From Hyphomicrobiales bacterium (GTDB taxonomy: Bacteria; Pseudomonadota; Alphaproteobacteria; Rhizobiales; Phreatobacteraceae): a stretch of 64,000 nt of DNA. The position numbers were made by a program, and so were the translations under genes. Below the pieces are notes generated by a model, which was not told where the DNA came from, made no database searches, and saw nothing but the letters and a program-made list of their open reading frames with translations. Shown piece after piece: positions 30,834-38,967 of this stretch (position 1 is the stretch's first letter; every line of letters begins with the position of its first letter). The stretch spans positions 186,001 to 250,000 of the forward strand of contig JAFKKV010000014.1 in NCBI GenBank assembly GCA_017304475.1, written 5' to 3'.

Positions 30834-31127
30834 TCAGTCGCCGGCGATCGCATCCATCGCCTTGGCCAGCGTGGTGTCGAGATGGGTCACGCCGCCGGCG
30901 TCATGGGTCGACAAGGTCACCTCGACGGTCTTGTAGACATTGAACCATTCGGGGTGATGGTTCATCCGCTCGGCGATCAGCGCCACCCGGGTCATGAAAC
31001 CCCAGGCCTCGGAAAAATTCCTGAACACGAAACGCCGCGTGATCGCGTCGCGTCCGGCCACTTCCGACCATGACGGCAGGGCCGCGAGAGCCACCGTGCG
31101 TTCGACCGGGTCGAGCTTGCTGGGCAT
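30834..31127 (-). CDS. phhB: 4a-hydroxytetrahydrobiopterin dehydratase (pterin-4a-carbinolamine dehydratase)
   Basis: 97 residues, full length for PCD/DCoH. It dehydrates 4a-hydroxytetrahydrobiopterin, regenerating pterin cofactor for aromatic amino acid hydroxylases. The active-site MNHHPEW (about 54-60) and [18 protein letters not shown] are conserved. phhA is not adjacent. GGGAG lies ten bases before the ATG at 31127. Upstream on the same strand lies the structured region 31256-31500 with a terminator, so the gene has its own promoter between 31128 and 31255. Confidence 0.9.
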   Translation of the reverse strand: MPSKLDPVERTVALAALPSWSEVAGRDAITRRFVFRNFSEAWGFMTRVALIAERMNHHPEWFNVYKTVEVTLSTHDAGGVTHLDTTLAKAMDAIAGD

Positions 31128-31255
31128 GTCGATCACTCCCGAGGTCTCGTGCCTGCGCCCGGAACTCCCGCGCCGTCCCGGTGCCCGGTCAGGCCCGGCG
31201 ATGGCCGGCGCCGGCAATGCAGCATGACTCGAAATGACGGCTTTGGGTAACCCGC

Positions 31256-31289
31256 AAAAAAAGCGGGCCGGCGCCAAGCGCCGGCCCGC
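31256..31289 (-). terminator. very strong Rho-independent terminator on the minus strand
   Basis: A perfect 12-bp GC stem (31263-31274 with 31278-31289) with a 3-base loop, followed on the minus strand by seven T (31262-31256). It ends transcription coming from ybaK or from a separate small transcript in 31290-31538. Confidence 0.92.
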
Positions 31290-31538
31290 ACGTTCGCGTC
31301 GGAGGGGATGACCGAACGTTCACCACCGGCCTTTCGGCTGGCGGCGCTCGTGCCCGATCGGACAGCGCCCCGGGGGGCTGGGGGGCTGAAGAGTCCGAAG
31401 CGGCGTCGATCAGGCACGAGGCAACGATCACAGGCTCGCTTCGGCTCTTGGCCCCACCGGGGCCGAATTGGGGCCGGACCATGGCGCCGATGACAGGCCT
31501 GTGAAGAGCGGTTCTCCGCCAGGACCTTTTTGCAGCAA
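31290..31538 (-). ncRNA. candidate structured small RNA or long 3' UTR
   Basis: The 411 bases between phhB (start 31127) and ybaK (stop 31539) hold no convincing gene. On the minus strand, several stems can form ahead of the strong terminator: CCGAAGCG with CGCTTCGG (31437-31448 with 31390-31402, extended by AGAG/CTCT), GGCCCC with GGGGCC (31450-31464), and a hairpin using ACGTTCG and CGAACGT. No match to 6S, tmRNA, RNase P or SRP RNA was recognised. Either a small RNA, a long ybaK 3' UTR, or an uncharacterised leader. Confidence 0.35.
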
Positions 31539-32045
31539 TCAGGTGCTGGCCCGCACGATGACCGGCGCATGGCCGGTGGCGGTCAGGAACGTCACCAGGT
31601 CGTCGCGTCCGATACTGGTCGTCGCGGTATTTTCCAGCGGGTGATAATTGAGCACTTCATGCTCCATCATCGCGGCATCGAGCACCACGGTGACTCGGCG
31701 ATCCGGATCGGCGATCGCGCCGAACGGCGTCACCGAACCCGGCTTGACCCCCCAGACCTCTTCGAGAAGCTCGCCCGAGCCGAAGGAAAGCCGGCCCGAG
31801 GCGCCGATCGTCTCGTGCAGCCGCTTCAGGTCGATCTCGGCCGAGCCGAGCGCGACCACCAGGAACAGGCGCCCCTTCTTGTCCTTCAGGAACAGGTTCT
31901 TGGTATGGCCGCCCGGAATGCTCTCCTTGACGTGCTGGCTCTCGGCGACCGTGAACACGGCCTCGTGCTCGTGGGTCGTGGTCTTGATCTCGAGGCGGTC
32001 GAACAGCGCGAACAGCTGGGCGCGCAGGGGGGCGGTATCGGGCAT
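31539..32045 (-). CDS. YbaK/ProX-type aminoacyl-tRNA editing protein
   Basis: 168 residues, the YbaK/aminoacyl-tRNA synthetase-associated domain alone. Members deacylate mischarged tRNAs (Ala-tRNA-Pro for the ProXp-ala group). The conserved HTKNLFLKDKKGRLFLVV block (with the catalytic Lys region) and the GSVTPFGAIAD loop (GXXXP) are seen. The C-terminal NYHPLENTATTSIGRDDLVTF is characteristic of the stand-alone prolyl-tRNA synthetase-associated group. The start ATG 32045 lies 29 bases after the tlpA stop, so the two genes form an operon. Confidence 0.88.
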   Translation of the reverse strand: MPDTAPLRAQLFALFDRLEIKTTTHEHEAVFTVAESQHVKESIPGGHTKNLFLKDKKGRLFLVVALGSAEIDLKRLHETIGASGRLSFGSGELLEEVWGVKPGSVTPFGAIADPDRRVTVVLDAAMMEHEVLNYHPLENTATTSIGRDDLVTFLTATGHAPVIVRAST

Positions 32046-32074
32046 GGGATCTCTGAAATGGCTTCGGAGGGATA

Positions 32075-32719
32075 TCAGCGGCCGATCGCCGCACGGATCA
32101 GGTTGAGCGCGTCGTCGCTCGCCCATTCGGCCGGACCGGGGAGGTGGCCGAGCTCGCAGCCCTGGGCATCGATCAGCAGCGTCGTCGGCATGCCGAAGGC
32201 GCGGCCGACCGATCGAAGCTCCTGAAAGACCTTGGCCGAATGATCGGAATAATGGACCAGATGCTGGATGCCGGCCTCCTGAAGCCAGGCGCGCGCCTTG
32301 TCGGGATGGCGCGTATCGATATTGACGGCCACCACTTCGAACTTGTCACTGCCGAGCGTCGCCTGCAGCTTGTCCAGCGCGGGCATTTCGTGCCGGCAAG
32401 GCACGCACCAGGTCGCCCAGAGGTTCAGGAGAACGATGCGCCCGCGAAAGTCGGACAGTTTCAGGTCCCGGCCATCGGCGCCCTTGAAGGAGAGATCGGG
32501 GCTCGGCTGCGGCCGGTCGGTCACCTTGAAGGCGGCCACCTCGCCGCGTGCCAGGGGCTGCAGGCGCGCGGAAACCGGCTGCGTCGCCTTGCAGGCCTGC
32601 ACACCTGCATTGCTCGACAGGCCTCCTGTCCAGTAGAAGGCCCCGAACCCCGCGCCAAGGCCGATCAGGCCAGCCAGCACAATGATCACTTTCGCACGGG
32701 ACACTGAAGGACACCTCAT
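32075..32719 (-). CDS. tlpA: thiol:disulfide interchange protein TlpA
   Basis: 214 residues. An uncleaved N-terminal membrane anchor (about 8-30) and a periplasmic thioredoxin fold with the active site WCVPC (C105, C108) preceded by LLNLWATW. Bradyrhizobium TlpA reduces copper-delivery partners such as ScoI and the CuA site of cytochrome oxidase. The pair tlpA/argH divergent over 78 bp is the same arrangement as known in rhizobia, supporting the name. Two extra cysteines (C3 and C43) occur; C43 in the linker could be involved in redox chemistry. Confidence 0.9.
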   Translation of the reverse strand: MRCPSVSRAKVIIVLAGLIGLGAGFGAFYWTGGLSSNAGVQACKATQPVSARLQPLARGEVAAFKVTDRPQPSPDLSFKGADGRDLKLSDFRGRIVLLNLWATWCVPCRHEMPALDKLQATLGSDKFEVVAVNIDTRHPDKARAWLQEAGIQHLVHYSDHSAKVFQELRSVGRAFGMPTTLLIDAQGCELGHLPGPAEWASDDALNLIRAAIGR

Positions 32720-32797
32720 TTCGGCAGGATCGAAAAAACCGGCAACCGGTTTTCCGCCCGATCATGCGACAAGACAAGAACGATCGAGGACGAGACG

Positions 32798-34180
32798 ATG
32801 AGCAATGCGATGTGGGGCGGCCGCTACGCCTCTGGACCGGCCGCCGTGATGGAAGACATCAACGTCTCGATCGATTTCGATCAACGCCTGTATAGGCAGG
32901 ACATCGCCGGCTCGAAAGCCCATGCGGCCATGTTGCGTGCTCAAGGGATCGTGAGCGCCGCGGACGAAGCCGCCATCCAGAAGGGCCTCGACCAGGTCCT
33001 GGCCGAGATCGACGGCGGCACCTTCACCTTCAAGCGCAGCCTCGAGGACATTCATATGAATGTCGAGGCGCGGCTCGCCGAGATCATCGGCGCGCCGGCC
33101 GGACGGCTGCACACCGCCCGCTCGCGCAACGACCAGGTGGCGACCGACTTCAAATTGTGGGTGCGCGATGCCGCCGACGGCCTCGACGCCCAGCTGAAGG
33201 ACCTGCAGCGGGCGCTGGCCGAAAAGGCGCTGGCCGAGGCCGCCACCGTCATGCCCGGCTTCACCCACCTGCAGGTGGCCCAGCCGACCACTTTCGGCCA
33301 TCACCTCATGGCCTATGTCGAAATGGTCGGCCGCGACCGCGGACGGGTGCAGGATGCCCGCCGGCGGCTGAACGAGAGCCCGCTCGGCGCCGCCGCCTTG
33401 TGCGGCACCTCCTTCCCGATCGACCGGCACGCCACAGCCAAGGCGCTCGGCTTCGACCGGCCGACGGCCAATTCGCTGGATTCGGTCGCCGATCGCGACT
33501 TCGTAATGGAAACGCTTGCCGCCGCCACCATCGCGGCCGTGCATCTGTCGCGTCTCGCCGAAGAGATCGTCATCTGGTGTTCCTCGCCGTTTTCCTTCGT
33601 CCGGCTGTCCGACGCCTTCTCCACCGGCTCGTCGATCATGCCGCAGAAGCGCAATCCGGACGCTGCCGAACTGGTCCGCGCCAAGGTCGGTCGCGTGCTC
33701 GGCGGCTTCAACGCCATCGTCGTGGTGCTGAAGGGCCTGCCGCTGACCTATCAGAAGGACATGCAGGAGGACAAAGAGCCGACCATGGACGCGCTCGCCT
33801 CCCTGTCGCTGGCGATCGCCGCCATGGCCGGCATGGTGCGCGACATGACCGCCAATGCCCAGACCATGAAGAAGGCCGCCGGCCAGGGCTATTCGACCGC
33901 CACCGACCTTGCCGACTGGTGCGTGCGCGCGCTCGACATCCCCTTCCGCGACAGCCATCACATCGCGGCGAAATGCGTCGGGCTCGCCTCGGCCAAGGGC
34001 GTGCCGCTGCACAAGCTCCAGCTCGCCGACCTGCAATCGGTCGACAAGCGCATCACGGCGGATGTCTTTTCGGTGCTGTCGGTCGCCCGGTCGGTCGCGA
34101 GCCGCGTCAGCTATGGCGGCACCGCGCCGAAAAACGTGCGCGCCCAGGCCCGCCGCTGGCTGAAGAAACTGGCCGGCTGA
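32798..34180 (+). CDS. argH: argininosuccinate lyase
   Basis: 460 residues, full length. It cleaves argininosuccinate to arginine and fumarate. Conserved are the SRNDQVATD block near 108, TFGHHLMAY near 166, and the superfamily signature [12 protein letters not shown] near 277-288 with the catalytic Ser and Lys. The N-terminus [10 protein letters not shown] is typical. The gene ends in a weak terminator at 34188. argG lies 1.2 kb downstream on the opposite strand, so the two arginine genes are near but not co-transcribed. Confidence 0.97.
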   Translation: MSNAMWGGRYASGPAAVMEDINVSIDFDQRLYRQDIAGSKAHAAMLRAQGIVSAADEAAIQKGLDQVLAEIDGGTFTFKRSLEDIHMNVEARLAEIIGAPAGRLHTARSRNDQVATDFKLWVRDAADGLDAQLKDLQRALAEKALAEAATVMPGFTHLQVAQPTTFGHHLMAYVEMVGRDRGRVQDARRRLNESPLGAAALCGTSFPIDRHATAKALGFDRPTANSLDSVADRDFVMETLAAATIAAVHLSRLAEEIVIWCSSPFSFVRLSDAFSTGSSIMPQKRNPDAAELVRAKVGRVLGGFNAIVVVLKGLPLTYQKDMQEDKEPTMDALASLSLAIAAMAGMVRDMTANAQTMKKAAGQGYSTATDLADWCVRALDIPFRDSHHIAAKCVGLASAKGVPLHKLQLADLQSVDKRITADVFSVLSVARSVASRVSYGGTAPKNVRAQARRWLKKLAG

Positions 34181-34187
34181 AAAAATG

Positions 34188-34210
34188 AGGCCCGGCCGGC
34201 CCGGGCCTTT
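34188..34210 (+). terminator. GC hairpin after argH, probable terminator
   Basis: AGGCCCGG (34188-34195) and CCGGGCCT (34201-34208) with a 5-base loop directly after the argH stop. Only three T follow, so it is a weak intrinsic terminator. Confidence 0.5.
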
Positions 34211-34287
34211 GAACCTTATCGCGCGAGGTCGCCACCCATGGTCACCCCACCGCATGTCGCGGCGGGGCCTGAACCGGGGAGGCGACC

Positions 34288-34554
34288 ATGTTTGCTCTCA
34301 TCGACATCAGAAAGTCGGCTCTCACCTTGCTTGCTGCCGCAGCCTTGTCGACCGCAGCAGGTCTTGCCTCTTCGGCTCAGGCCTCGATCGCCTCCTCCGG
34401 CCATCGCGCCTCGATCATGATCAGCCAGGCGACGGAGACCGGCGTCCATGAGCATAGCGGCCGGAACGAGCATCGGCTGACCCGCCCGGCCAACCGCTTC
34501 AACGGTTTCGTCGGCACGCCCGGCCCGAAAGCGGGCTCCATGCAGGGCAAGTGA
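34288..34554 (+). CDS. small secreted hypothetical protein
   Basis: 88 residues. An N-terminal signal peptide (RKSALTLLAAAALSTAAG, cleavage predicted around ASSAQA, residue 31-32) precedes a short, Ser/His/Arg-rich mature part with no cysteines and no domain I recognise. GGGGAGG lies six bases before the ATG, which argues strongly that it is translated. The low complexity and short mature region leave function open. It lies between argH and the M50 gene; orthologues would need a search. Confidence 0.6.
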   Translation: MFALIDIRKSALTLLAAAALSTAAGLASSAQASIASSGHRASIMISQATETGVHEHSGRNEHRLTRPANRFNGFVGTPGPKAGSMQGK

Positions 34555-34598
34555 TCCGCGGCCGCTCCCGGACGACCGGGCCGCCCGCCGGGACCGCC

Positions 34599-35348
34599 TC
34601 AGGTGAAGTCCTGCGGCGTCTTCAAGGCCCAGCCATTGATCGCCACGAGCAGCAGTCCGAGAACGAGCGCCCCGAAGCCGATCACGCCGGCCGCGGCGCA
34701 GACCCACAGTCCGGCGACGAGACCGAGCGCCGCCGTCAGGCGGACCGCGGCCTCCGGCTTCGCCACATGATCCAGCAAGGCCCGCACGATCATGCCGCCG
34801 TCGAGGGGAAAGCCCGGCAGCAGGTTCAAAAGGCCGAGCAAGGCGTTGAGTTCGGTGAAGGTTCTCAGGCCGGCCAGAACCGGAATGGGCCAGGTCGGGC
34901 CCTGGCGCGAGAACGCGGAGGGGAACAGCGTGCCTTCACCGAGCAGGATCGCGTCCGGTCCGCTGGTGAGAAAGGCGATGCCGCGGAACAGCACAAGACC
35001 GGCCAGCGCCAGCGCGACGTTCATCAGCGGGCCGGCAAGGCTGATGGCGATCCGCTACCGGGTGCGAAAGCCGGCATGGTCCAGCAGCGCGAACCCGCCG
35101 AACCCGTGCAGCAGAATGGCCTGCGCACCGATGCCGAAGCGGCGCGCGGCCCAGACATGGGCCGCCTCGTGCAGCAGGATCGAAGCCACGATCGCGCTCG
35201 TAACGACCAGCACCAGCAGGCTTGCCGTGACGAAGCCGAAGCGCTGGAACTGCAGGGAGAGATAGAGCGGGATCAGGATCAGGGTGCCGTGCCAATGCAG
35301 CGGCACCCCGGCGAATGATCCGCGCTGATCGCTGCCCGCGAAGGGCAC
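34599..35348 (-). pseudogene. site-2-protease family (M50) zinc metalloprotease, interrupted by an in-frame amber codon
   Basis: The frame from GTG 35348 to the stop at 34599 encodes about 249 residues of an M50 membrane protease, but a TAG at 35057-35055 splits it. The upper part holds the zinc-binding HEAAH motif (LHEAAHVWAARRFG); the lower part, in the same frame, holds the second active-site motif NLLPGFPLDGG. The sequence before the stop (HAGFRTR) joins directly to RIAISLAGPLMNV, the usual context of this family, so nothing else is missing. Options: a recent inactivating mutation, a base-call error (TAG for CAG or GAG), or two proteins. The gene follows argG by six bases. Confidence 0.75.
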
Positions 35349-35354
35349 CTCAGC

Positions 35355-36590
35355 TCAGAGGCCCAGCTTCTTCTTCCGCTGGCCGAGCGTGCGCAGGCGC
35401 AGCGCGTTCAGCTTGATGAAGCCGGCGGCGTCACGGTGGTCGTAGGCGACAGCGCCTTCCTCGAAGGTCACCAGGTCCTGGTCGTAGAGCGAATAGGGGC
35501 TGTCGCGGCCGACCACGATGACATTGCCCTTGTAGAGCTTCAGCCGGACCGTGCCCGTGACGAATTCCTGGCTCTTGTCGATCAGCGCCTGCAGCATCTC
35601 GCGCTCGGGCGAGAACCAGAAGCCGTTATAGATCAGCTCGGCATATTTCGGCATGATCTCGTCCTTGAGATGCGCCGCGCCGCGGTCCAGCGTGATGCTC
35701 TCGATCGCCCGATGGGCGAAATAGAGGATCGTGCCGCCCGGCGTCTCGTACATGCCGCGCGACTTCATGCCGACGAAGCGGTTCTCGACCAGGTCGAGCC
35801 GGCCGATGCCGTTGATCTTGCCGAGCTCGTTCAGCCTGGTCAGGATGGTTGCCGGCGACATGGCCTGGCCGTCGATGCCGACGGCGTCGCCTTCCTTGAA
35901 ATCGACGGTGATATAGGTCGCCTTGTCCGGCGCGCTTTCCGGGCCGTCGGTGCGCGAATAGACGTAGTCGGGCACTTCCTGGCTCGGATCCTCCAGCACC
36001 TTGCCCTCGGACGAGGCGTGCAGGAGGTTGGCGTCGACCGAGAACGGCGCTTCGCCGCGCTTGTCCTTGGCGATCGGGATCTGGTGCTGCTCGGCGAATT
36101 TGATCAGCTGCTCGCGGCTGGCGAGGTCCCATTCGCGCCAGGGCGCGATCACCGTCACATCGGGCTTCAGGGCGTAATAGGTCAGCTCGAAGCGGACCTG
36201 GTCATTGCCCTTGCCGGTGGCGCCGTGGGAAACGGCATCGGCGCCGATCTGTTCGGCGATCTCGATCTGGCGCTTGGCGATCAGCGGCCGGGCGATCGAG
36301 GTGCCGAGCAGGTAGAGCCCCTCATACATGGCATTGGCGCGGAACATCGGGAACACGTAGTCCTTCACGAAGGTCTCGCGCAGGTCTTCCATGAAGATGT
36401 TTTCGGGCTTGATGCCGAGCAGCAGCGCCTTGTCGCGCGCCGGCCCGAGTTCCTCGCCCTGGCCGAGATCGGCAGTGAAGGTGACGACCTCGCAGCCATA
36501 GGTGGTCTGCAGCCACTTCAGGATGATCGAGGTATCGAGGCCGCCCGAATAGGCGAGGACGACCTTCTTGACGGCTTTCTTCGAGGCCAT
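35355..36590 (-). CDS. argG: argininosuccinate synthase
   Basis: 411 residues, full length. ATP-dependent ligation of citrulline and aspartate. The PP-loop AYSGGLDTS is at about 13-21, [15 protein letters not shown] near 115-129 binds citrulline/aspartate, and [16 protein letters not shown] is conserved. The ATG at 36590 is used because the conserved [10 protein letters not shown] begins nine residues later; an ATG five codons upstream is possible. The stop overlaps the leader of the interrupted M50 gene. Confidence 0.97.
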   Translation of the reverse strand: MASKKAVKKVVLAYSGGLDTSIILKWLQTTYGCEVVTFTADLGQGEELGPARDKALLLGIKPENIFMEDLRETFVKDYVFPMFRANAMYEGLYLLGTSIARPLIAKRQIEIAEQIGADAVSHGATGKGNDQVRFELTYYALKPDVTVIAPWREWDLASREQLIKFAEQHQIPIAKDKRGEAPFSVDANLLHASSEGKVLEDPSQEVPDYVYSRTDGPESAPDKATYITVDFKEGDAVGIDGQAMSPATILTRLNELGKINGIGRLDLVENRFVGMKSRGMYETPGGTILYFAHRAIESITLDRGAAHLKDEIMPKYAELIYNGFWFSPEREMLQALIDKSQEFVTGTVRLKLYKGNVIVVGRDSPYSLYDQDLVTFEEGAVAYDHRDAAGFIKLNALRLRTLGQRKKKLGL

Positions 36591-36656
36591 GGCTTCAATC
36601 CGCACGAGGAAACGTATGCGCCGACTTAAAGAAACCGCTCCGCTGGCGCAAGCCGG

Positions 36657-37403
36657 CTAGCTCCGGCGCGAGAACAAACCTCGGATCCACCAGCCGATCG
36701 CGGCCAGCCGGTCGGCGACCACGTCGTCATTGGGCGCGCCCCAGCGCCGGTAGATCCAGTAGTGAAAACCGATGACGATGAGAAGCGTCGCCAGGATGCC
36801 GAGCAGCACATCCGACAGGAAATGGCCGCCATAGGCGACGCGCAGCGCGCTGATCGCCACGGTGTAGATGCCGACGCCGAGAAGCGCGGCCGGCCGGAGC
36901 GCCGGCGGCGCGACCAGCGCCGGCGCCACCAGCCAGGCGGCGCCCGAGGCTTCCCCCGAAATGAACGAGCAATTGGTGCGGCAGCCGGTTCCGTCGCCCG
37001 GCTGCCACCAGGGCGTGAACGCCCATTGGCCGCCGAACGTGGTGACGTGAACCGGGCGGGCCCGGTCCCAATGCTCCTTCAGGACGACATTGACCAGCAC
37101 GAGGCTGGAGGCGAGCAGCGAGGCGACGAAGAACACCGCCATGCGTGCCGGCAGGATCGGCCTGGACGCCGGCAGCGCGATCTTGATGACCAGCGCGGCG
37201 AGCGACACCACGCCGAGCGCGATGGTCGGGATCATGCTGACCCGCCTGATGCCGTTCAGCGCGGCATAACCCGACAGCCAGAAGCCGGCCTCCTCGGTCC
37301 AGAACAGCCGGGTGACCGCCAGATCGAGCTGCGGAAACACGGCGAGCACGAGGGCCGCGGCCGAGAGCGCGGCGACGACGCCGAGAAGGACCTTGCGATA
37401 CAA
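36657..37403 (-). CDS. PAP2-family phosphatase
   Basis: 248 residues, six membrane helices. The three phosphatase motifs are present: KEHWDRARP (motif 1, K-x6-RP), CSFISGEAS (motif 2, in which the usual PSGH is SGE) and LRVAYGGHFLSDV (motif 3, R-x5-H-x3-D). The change of His to Glu in motif 2 occurs in a subset of lipid A/undecaprenyl-phosphate phosphatases and the catalytic His of motif 3 is kept. A role in lipid A or undecaprenyl-pyrophosphate recycling is inferred from the family. Confidence 0.85.
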   Translation of the reverse strand: MYRKVLLGVVAALSAAALVLAVFPQLDLAVTRLFWTEEAGFWLSGYAALNGIRRVSMIPTIALGVVSLAALVIKIALPASRPILPARMAVFFVASLLASSLVLVNVVLKEHWDRARPVHVTTFGGQWAFTPWWQPGDGTGCRTNCSFISGEASGAAWLVAPALVAPPALRPAALLGVGIYTVAISALRVAYGGHFLSDVLLGILATLLIVIGFHYWIYRRWGAPNDDVVADRLAAIGWWIRGLFSRRS

Positions 37404-37472
37404 GCGATGTTCCCGTGCGGCTGGCGGGCGGATGTCCCGCCTTCTATAGCAGCGGCCGCCCGGCAGGAAGCC

Positions 37473-38099
37473 TCAGCGCGCCTCGCCCGAGCCGGCATTG
37501 GCGTCGTGCCTGAGGATCAGCGGCATCTGGGCAAGCGCGAAGACCATGGTCAGCGGCATGATGCCCCAGACCTTGAAGGCGACCCAGAAATCGGTCGTCT
37601 GGGTGCGCCAGACCACTTCGTTGATGATGGCGAGCACGAAGAAGAACCCCGCCCAGCGCCAGGTCAGCAGGCGCCAGCCCTCGTCGGTCAGGTCGAACAC
37701 CGAATCCAGCACGATCTTCAGGAGATTGCGCCCGGTGATCGCCGCCCAGAGCAGGATCGAGCCGAACAGCACGTTCACCACCGTCGGCTTCAGCTTGATG
37801 AAGACCTCGTCATGCAGGATGAGGGTCAGGCCGCCGAAGACGGTCACCACCACGGCCGAGACCAGCGGCATGATCGGCAGCTTGCCGATCAGCGAATAGG
37901 TGATCGCCAGCGACGCCAGCACGGCGGCGATGAACACGCCGGTGGCCAGGAACAGCCGCTGGGTCGGATCGACCGCGAACCATTTGTCGCCATAGGCATT
38001 CATCAGGAAAAAGATCACCAGCGGCCCCATTTCGAGCGCGAGTTTCAGAAGGGGCGCCAGCTCACGTTTTTCAGTATGTGTCATCTTCGGCTTCGTCAT
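37473..38099 (-). CDS. yciB: septation protein A (YciB/IspZ family)
   Basis: 208 residues, five membrane helices. Signature segments are GPLVIFFLMNAYGDKWF near 25-41, VVVTVFGGLTLILHDEVFIKLKPT near 85-107 with the conserved KPT, and WAGFFFVLAIINEVVW near 150-165. YciB is an inner-membrane protein linked to cell-envelope integrity and division; Shigella ispZ mutants fail to septate. The ATG at 38099 gives MTKPK before the second in-frame ATG at 38084; both are weak sites. Usually near ftsY in related genomes; here it is divergent from an FAH-family gene. Confidence 0.92.
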   Translation of the reverse strand: MTKPKMTHTEKRELAPLLKLALEMGPLVIFFLMNAYGDKWFAVDPTQRLFLATGVFIAAVLASLAITYSLIGKLPIMPLVSAVVVTVFGGLTLILHDEVFIKLKPTVVNVLFGSILLWAAITGRNLLKIVLDSVFDLTDEGWRLLTWRWAGFFFVLAIINEVVWRTQTTDFWVAFKVWGIMPLTMVFALAQMPLILRHDANAGSGEAR

Positions 38100-38162
38100 G
38101 GACAAATGGTGGGCCGAGATTAGCTTGTGCGCACCCGCCTGACCATCATCCCGGAGTTTCAA

Positions 38163-38861
38163 TTGTCCTTCGTCTTCGAGCCCGTCGCCCGCCCCGCCCT
38201 GCCGATCGTGGGCACCGACAAACTGTTCCCGGTCAGGCGCGTCTATTGTGTCGGCCGCAACTATGCCGCCCATGCCCGCGAAATGGGCGGCGATCCGACC
38301 CGCGAGCCGCCGTTCTTCTTCCAGAAGCCGGCCGACGCCCTGCAGCCGGTGCCCCATGGCCGGACCGTCGAGCATCCCTATCCGAGCAAGACCGCCAACT
38401 ATCATTTCGAGCTCGAAATGGTGGTGGCGCTGGCCAAAGGCGGCCGCGACATCCCGGTCGACAAGGCTCTCGACTGCGTCTTCGGTTACGCCATCGGCCT
38501 CGACATGACCCGGCGCGACCTGCAGGACGAGGCCAAGCAGCTGCGCCGTCCGTGGGAGCCGGGCAAGGCTTCGGACTTTTCCGGTCCGGTCGGCCCGCTC
38601 TACCCGGCCGCGACCATCGGTCACAAGCCGAAGGGCCCGATCTCGCTCTCGGTCGACGGCGTGGTGAAGCAGAAGGCCGATCTCTCCGACATGATCTGGT
38701 CGGTCGCGGAGCAGATTTCCTATCTGTCGGCCTATTTCGAGGTCTTCCCGGGCGACGTCATCTTTTCCGGCACGCCCGACGGCGTCGGCGCGGTGACCCG
38801 TGGCCAGACCATGACGGCAACCGTGGACGGCCTCGGCGAGATCAGCCTCAAGGTCGTCTGA
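38163..38861 (+). CDS. fumarylacetoacetate hydrolase-family protein
   Basis: 232 residues, one FAH domain. CVGRNYAAHAREMG and FFFQKPADAL carry the metal-binding start, NYHFELEMVVAL the Glu pair, and IFSGTPDGVGAV the C-terminal signature. Members are acylpyruvate hydrolases, oxaloacetate decarboxylases or isomerases. The start is TTG at 38163: GGAG lies six bases upstream, whereas the GTG at 38127 has no site. A bidirectional terminator follows. Confidence 0.88.
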   Translation: MSFVFEPVARPALPIVGTDKLFPVRRVYCVGRNYAAHAREMGGDPTREPPFFFQKPADALQPVPHGRTVEHPYPSKTANYHFELEMVVALAKGGRDIPVDKALDCVFGYAIGLDMTRRDLQDEAKQLRRPWEPGKASDFSGPVGPLYPAATIGHKPKGPISLSVDGVVKQKADLSDMIWSVAEQISYLSAYFEVFPGDVIFSGTPDGVGAVTRGQTMTATVDGLGEISLKVV

Positions 38862-38903
38862 CCGGCCAGCCGGCCGCGCGAGGCCACGCGCGGACCAAAA
38901 AAG

Positions 38904-38935
38904 AACGGCCCGCTGATTACCAGCGGGCCGTTTTT
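38904..38935. terminator. bidirectional terminator between the FAH gene and infB
   Basis: AACGGCCCGCTG (38904-38915) pairs fully with CAGCGGGCCGTT (38921-38932), loop ATTAC. T-run on the plus side and A-run (AAAAAAGAA) on the other, so it terminates both strands. It closes the infB operon right after infB. Confidence 0.9.
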
Positions 38936-38967
38936 CATTGCAGCGGTCGAAACCGGGCGGCCGTGGA

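Noticed and set aside
31189..31482. 97-codon minus-strand frame between phhB and ybaK
   Set aside because: It runs through the strong terminator, lacks a ribosome binding site and has low-complexity composition.
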